Below are positions 14,704 through 17,520 of a DNA stretch of 17,520 nt, piece after piece. A program made the translations under genes and the position numbers. The stretch's first letter is position 1. Every line of letters starts with the position of its first letter. The stretch comes from JBQCHF01 sp051953655 (GTDB taxonomy: Bacteria > Actinomycetota > Actinomycetes > Motilibacterales > Motilibacteraceae), in assembly GCA_051953655.1 (NCBI GenBank), contig JBQCIO010000336.1, positions 1 to 17,520 of the forward strand, in the 5' to 3' direction. The notes under the pieces are model-generated. The model saw only the letters and a program-made list of their open reading frames with translations. It was not told where the DNA came from and did not search any database.

Positions 14704-14835
14704 GCGGTGCGCTCCGTCCGGTGTAGGGAAGTGCTGCTGAACTCTCTTGCTGGTGGTGCTCCCGCGGCCGGCCGGCCGCGGACGTCTGGGGGTCCCCCCG
14801 CTGCCGTGAACCAAGCACGGCAAGGGGAGTTCGCT
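14704..14835 (-). promoter_or_regulatory. Palindrome-rich fabH-acpP intergenic region
   Basis: The only sizeable gap inside the fab operon. From the fabH side on the minus strand it carries a hairpin with 7-bp arms (TGCCGTG 14802-14808, CACGGCA 14816-14822, 7-base loop), a GGGGG/CCCCC pair near 14788-14799, and a perfect 20-bp GC palindrome at 14762-14781. The last ~60 bases before acpP are less structured and hold the ribosome binding site. Possible roles: partial terminator, RNA processing/stability element, or operator for a separate acpP promoter. No clear promoter hexamers were found. Confidence 0.55.
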
Positions 14836-15840
14836 CTACGGCAGCCGCACGACCTGCGCGGCGTAGGCCAGGCCCGCCCCGAACCCGATGAGCAGGGCCA
14901 GGCCGCCGCTGGGCGCCTGCCCGCTCTGGATCAGCGCGTCGAGCGCGAGCGGGATGGAGCCGGCCGAGGTGTTGCCGGTCGTGACGATGTCGCGGGCGAC
15001 GACCACCGACTCGGGCAGCTTCAGCTCCTTGATCATCGCGTCGGTGATGCGGTTGTTGGCCTGGTGCGGGATGAAGACGTCGAGGTCCTCCGCGCTGACC
15101 CCGGCGGCCTCGAGCGCCTGCAGGCAGACCGGCGCCATCTGCCACACCGCCCAGCGGAAGACCGACTGCCCCTGCATGGTGAGCACCGAGTGCTCGGCCT
15201 TGCCGTCGCGCACGCCCACCCACGACTCGTTCATCGTGATGGCGTCCTTCTGCGCGCCGTCGGCGCCCCAGACGGTGGGGCCGATCCCGGGGGTGTCGCT
15301 GGGGCCGATGACGACCGCGCCGCCGCCGTCGCCGAAGATGAACGCGGTGCTGCGGTCCGTGGGGTCGACGAAGTCGCTGAGCTTCTCGCAGCCCACCACG
15401 AGCACGTAGCGGGCCTGCCCGGTGCGGATGAGCGAGTCGGCCACGCCGACGCCATGCGCGAAGCCGGCGCAGGCAGCCGAGATGTCGAACGCCGAGGCCT
15501 TGACCGCGCCGATGCGGGTGGCCAGCTCGGGGGCCGCGGCCGGGGTCTGGTAGGGGTGCGTCACCGTGGCGACCAGCACGCAGTCGACGTCCTCCGGGGC
15601 GATGCCGGCGTGCGCCAGCGCCTTGCCCGAGGCGACGGCCGACATGTCCACAACGCTCTCGTCCGGGGCCGCGCGGTGGCGGGTGACGATGCCGGTGCGG
15701 CTGCGGATCCACTCGTCGCTGGAGTCGATGAGCTCGCAGATCTCCTCGTTGGTCACCACCCGGCTGGGCCGGTAGGAGCCGACGCCGAGGATCTGCGAGC
15801 CCGGTGCTCCGACGGTCTGTCGGAGCTGCAGGCCGCTCAC
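14836..15840 (-). CDS. fabH: Beta-ketoacyl-ACP synthase III (initiation enzyme)
   Basis: A 334-residue initiating condensing enzyme that joins an acyl-CoA primer to malonyl-ACP. The catalytic triad is visible: Cys124 in ISAACAGFAHG, His259 in IPHQANNRI and Asn290 in TTGNTSAGS. The early strand ILGVGSYRPSRVVTN and the primer-pocket segment WIRSRTGI are typical; the glycine-rich end LIGFGAGLAYAAQVV is complete. Actinobacterial FabH enzymes usually accept branched primers; that preference cannot be read directly here. GTG 15840 overlaps the fabD stop (GTGA), so it is coupled to fabD. Confidence 0.96.
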   Translation of the reverse strand: MSGLQLRQTVGAPGSQILGVGSYRPSRVVTNEEICELIDSSDEWIRSRTGIVTRHRAAPDESVVDMSAVASGKALAHAGIAPEDVDCVLVATVTHPYQTPAAAPELATRIGAVKASAFDISAACAGFAHGVGVADSLIRTGQARYVLVVGCEKLSDFVDPTDRSTAFIFGDGGGAVVIGPSDTPGIGPTVWGADGAQKDAITMNESWVGVRDGKAEHSVLTMQGQSVFRWAVWQMAPVCLQALEAAGVSAEDLDVFIPHQANNRITDAMIKELKLPESVVVARDIVTTGNTSAGSIPLALDALIQSGQAPSGGLALLIGFGAGLAYAAQVVRLP

Positions 15841-17021
15841 GCGGACACCGCCGTCGGGTGCAGTCGCACGAGCGGCTGTCCGGGCCCGACCGGGTCGCCG
15901 TCCTCCACCAGCCACTCGATCACCGTGCCGCCGTGCGGAGCGAGCACCGGCTCGTCGCCGCGGCGGGTCACGACGGCTCCCACCGTGTCGCCGTCGGTGA
16001 GCTCGGCGCCCACCGCCACCTCCGCGGCCCGGAAGGTGCCGGCGGCCGGGGCGACGAGCATCCGCCAGGTGGGGTTGGTGTCGAGCTGGCTCTGCTGGCC
16101 GTGCTCCTCGACCAGCCGGCGGGCGGCGTCGAGGTCGTCCGGGGTCTTCAGGGCGACCGTCTCCACGCCGGGCAGCGCGCGCTTGACCAGCCCGGTGAGG
16201 GTGCCGGCCGGCGGGATCTCCAGCACGGCGGTGACACCGAGGTCCTGCATGGTCTTCATGCAAAGGTCCCAGCGGACCGGGTTGCTCACCTGGGTGACCA
16301 GCCGCTTGAGGAACTCCCGGCCCGAGTGCACCACGGTGCCGTCGGCGTTGGACAGCAGCCGCGCGCGCGGGTCGTGGGTGGAGATGGCCCGCGCGTAGCC
16401 GGCGAGGGTCTCGACCGCGGGAGCCATGTGCTCGGTGTGGAACGCGCCGGCCACCTGCAGCGGGATGATCCGCGCCTTGGCCGGCGGCTCGGCCTTGAGC
16501 GCCTCGAGCTGCTCGACCGTGCCGGCGGCCACGACCTGGCCGGCGCCGTTCACGTTGGCGGCGGTGAGGCCGTGCTTCTCGATGGCGGTGAGCACCTCGT
16601 CCGGGTCGCCGCCGACGACCGCGGCCATGCTGGTGGGCCGCACCGCGGAGGCGGCGGCCATGGCCCGGCCGCGCTCGCGGACGAGGACCATGCCCTGCTC
16701 GGCGGTGAGGACGCCGGTGCCGACGGCGGCGGTGATCTCGCCGACGCTGTGGCCGGCGCCCGCGCCGATCCGGCGGAAGTAGTCGGCCGGGTGCGGGAAC
16801 AGCGCGAGCAGGGAGACCAGCCCGCTGGCCACGATGAGCGGCTGCGCGACCGCGGTGTCGCGGATGGTGTCGGCGTCGGCCTCGGTGCCGTAGTGCACCA
16901 GGTCCAGGTCGGCGGCGGCGGACAGCCAGCGCAGGCGGTCCTCGAACCCGGGGACCTCGAGCCAGGGCTTCAGGAAACCGGGGGTCTGAGCCCCTTGACC
17001 GGGAGCGACGATGACCAGCAC
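15837..17021 (-). CDS. fabD: Malonyl-CoA:ACP transacylase with a C-terminal biotinyl/lipoyl-like domain
   Basis: A 394-residue protein. The malonyltransferase core (1 to about 305) is complete: VLVIVAPGQGAQTPGF at the start, catalytic Ser92 in GHSVGE, the Arg in VRERGRAM, and His195 in AGAFHTEHM. It transfers malonyl from CoA to ACP. Typical FabD proteins are about 310-320 residues; this one continues with an AccB-like tail (316-394, listed separately). The start is GTG 17021, with GGAAGG nine bases upstream, giving the VLVIVAPGQGAQ opening of Streptomyces FabD. GTG 17030 is three codons earlier but sits directly on the ribosome binding site. The stop overlaps fabH. First gene after the regulator; a dyad lies 66 bp upstream. 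Confidence 0.95.
   Translation of the reverse strand: MLVIVAPGQGAQTPGFLKPWLEVPGFEDRLRWLSAAADLDLVHYGTEADADTIRDTAVAQPLIVASGLVSLLALFPHPADYFRRIGAGAGHSVGEITAAVGTGVLTAEQGMVLVRERGRAMAAASAVRPTSMAAVVGGDPDEVLTAIEKHGLTAANVNGAGQVVAAGTVEQLEALKAEPPAKARIIPLQVAGAFHTEHMAPAVETLAGYARAISTHDPRARLLSNADGTVVHSGREFLKRLVTQVSNPVRWDLCMKTMQDLGVTAVLEIPPAGTLTGLVKRALPGVETVALKTPDDLDAARRLVEEHGQQSQLDTNPTWRMLVAPAAGTFRAAEVAVGAELTDGDTVGAVVTRRGDEPVLAPHGGTVIEWLVEDGDPVGPGQPLVRLHPTAVSA
15840..16076 (-). other. FabD C-terminal domain resembling biotin carboxyl carrier protein without the biotin lysine
   Basis: Residues 316-394 of FabD. MLVAPAAGTF (321-330) parallels the APMVGTFY strand of AccB; LTDGDTV (342-347) parallels the VGDxV turn; VLAPHGGTVIEWLVEDGDPV and then GPGQPLVRL parallel the second half of the barrel (DGxVxEILVENGQPVEFGQPLF). 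Where AccB has EAMKL with the biotinylated lysine, this protein has a shorter TRRGDE segment without Lys. The fold is therefore probably a barrel-sandwich hybrid that cannot be biotinylated or lipoylated. It may dock onto the carboxyltransferase encoded in the same operon, but that is inference. Confidence 0.7.
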
Positions 17022-17086
17022 GGGCCCCACCCTTCCGCAGCGGAACGGCGCCGACGGGCATCGGGCGGGACGAAAGTCCTCCGGGG

Positions 17087-17108
17087 TTTCTTGGAGGGTT
17101 CCTACAAA
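17087..17108 (-). promoter_or_regulatory. Candidate operator upstream of fabD (22-bp imperfect dyad)
   Basis: The plus strand reads TTTCTTGGAG, GG, TTCCTACAAA; the halves agree with each other's reverse complement at 7 of 10 positions, giving TTTNTNGGA...TCCNANAAA. It is by far the most A/T-rich stretch in the 150-bp fasR-fabD gap, and it lies 66 bp upstream of the fabD start. It is a natural candidate for FasR binding or for the fabD promoter region. No certain -35/-10 pair was found. Confidence 0.45.
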
Positions 17109-17131
17109 CGCCGTCTCCGCCCCGCGGGAGC

Positions 17132-17148
17132 GGCGACGGGCCGTCGCC
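17132..17148 (-). terminator. Hairpin after the fasR-like gene
   Basis: GGCGACGG (17132-17139) and CCGTCGCC (17141-17148) are 8-bp inverted arms with a one-base centre (in RNA the loop must open to at least three bases). It lies about 25 bp beyond the regulator stop. It may be a terminator or attenuator separating fasR from the fab genes; no U-tract. Confidence 0.4.
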
Positions 17149-17172
17149 CCGGGGTCACGCAGCGGCGGCAGG

Positions 17173-17520
17173 TCAGGACGCCGGTCCGGCCTCGCTCAGC
17201 CGGCCGAGGGCGAGGGCGAGGCGCAGCGAGAGCGCGTCGCGCCCGTCGGTGGGCACCAGGCCGGTGAGCTCCGCGCAGCGACGCAGCCGGTAGCGGACGG
17301 TGTTGGGGTGGACGAAGAGCATGCGGGCCACCGCCTCCAGCGACGGCGCCTCCTCGAGGTAGGCGGCCACCGTCTCGCGCACGGCCGGGCCGCCCTCGGC
17401 CAGCGGGCGCCAGATCTCCTCCAGCAGGCGGGCGCGGGCCGTGTCGTCGCCGAGCAGCACCCGCTCGGGCAGCAGCGCCCCGGCGGGCACCGGGCGGGGG
17501 GCGCCGGGCCAGGCGGGGGC
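17173..17520 (-). CDS. fasR: PucR-family regulator of fatty acid synthesis, C-terminal part (FasR-like), cut by the window end
   Basis: The visible 115 residues are the C-terminal end of a larger protein whose N-terminus lies beyond position 17520. The helix-turn-helix reads ETVAAYLEEAPSLEAVARML and then FVHPNTVRYRLRRCAELTG, the standard PucR/CdaR C-terminal HTH_30 signature. It is followed by the helix ALSLRLALALGRL. A PucR-type regulator immediately upstream of fabD-fabH-acpP-fabF is the arrangement of fasR in Streptomyces, where it controls the fab operon. A GTG inside the window at 17490 is in frame, but it falls inside the domain, so it is not the true start. Confidence 0.88.
   Translation of the reverse strand, partial: APAWPGAPRPVPAGALLPERVLLGDDTARARLLEEIWRPLAEGGPAVRETVAAYLEEAPSLEAVARMLFVHPNTVRYRLRRCAELTGLVPTDGRDALSLRLALALGRLSEAGPAS

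Overview
The window is very GC-rich DNA (strong G/C at third codon positions, many GTG starts, ATGA/GTGA gene overlaps) from an actinobacterium. The gene content and the fabD-fabH-acpP-fabF-accD order suggest a Geodermatophilaceae-like lineage (Blastococcus, Modestobacter, Geodermatophilus); that placement is an inference from style and synteny, not a database result. The first ~70 bases are G homopolymers and look like a contig edge or sequencing artefact.

Left part (516-6998): a two-component system on the minus strand (OmpR-type response regulator followed by a HAMP histidine kinase, 4-base overlap) is divergent from a plus-strand operon of a MoxR AAA+ ATPase, a DUF58 protein, a membrane von Willebrand factor A (BatA-like) protein and a membrane-anchored HtrA-like serine protease that has no PDZ domain. 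The first three operon genes are translationally coupled by overlapping stop/start codons. This is a MoxR/vWA chaperone-like module with a surface protease attached.

Middle (7019-11679): a small cold-shock protein gene with a candidate promoter and a stem-loop right at the predicted 5' end of its mRNA; a 141-aa protein of unknown function; a DUF3145 gene with a textbook ribosome binding site and a strong bidirectional terminator; a tetR-MFS(DHA2) drug-efflux operon with a perfect 11-bp inverted-repeat operator upstream of tetR; and a small tautomerase-like protein that keeps the N-terminal proline.

Right part (11685-17520, all minus strand): the type II fatty acid synthase operon, in order of transcription a PucR-type regulator (fasR-like, cut by the window end), fabD, fabH, acpP, fabF and an acyl-CoA carboxylase beta subunit (AccD6-like), closed by a 24-bp hairpin. 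Together these genes make malonyl-CoA (with biotin carboxylase subunits encoded elsewhere), move malonyl to ACP, and initiate and extend fatty acids. The most unusual point is FabD: behind a complete malonyltransferase it carries a ~75-residue tail that looks like the biotin carboxyl carrier domain of AccB but lacks the biotinylated lysine motif. A palindrome-rich 132-bp gap between fabH and acpP and a TTTNTNGGA dyad upstream of fabD are candidate control elements.
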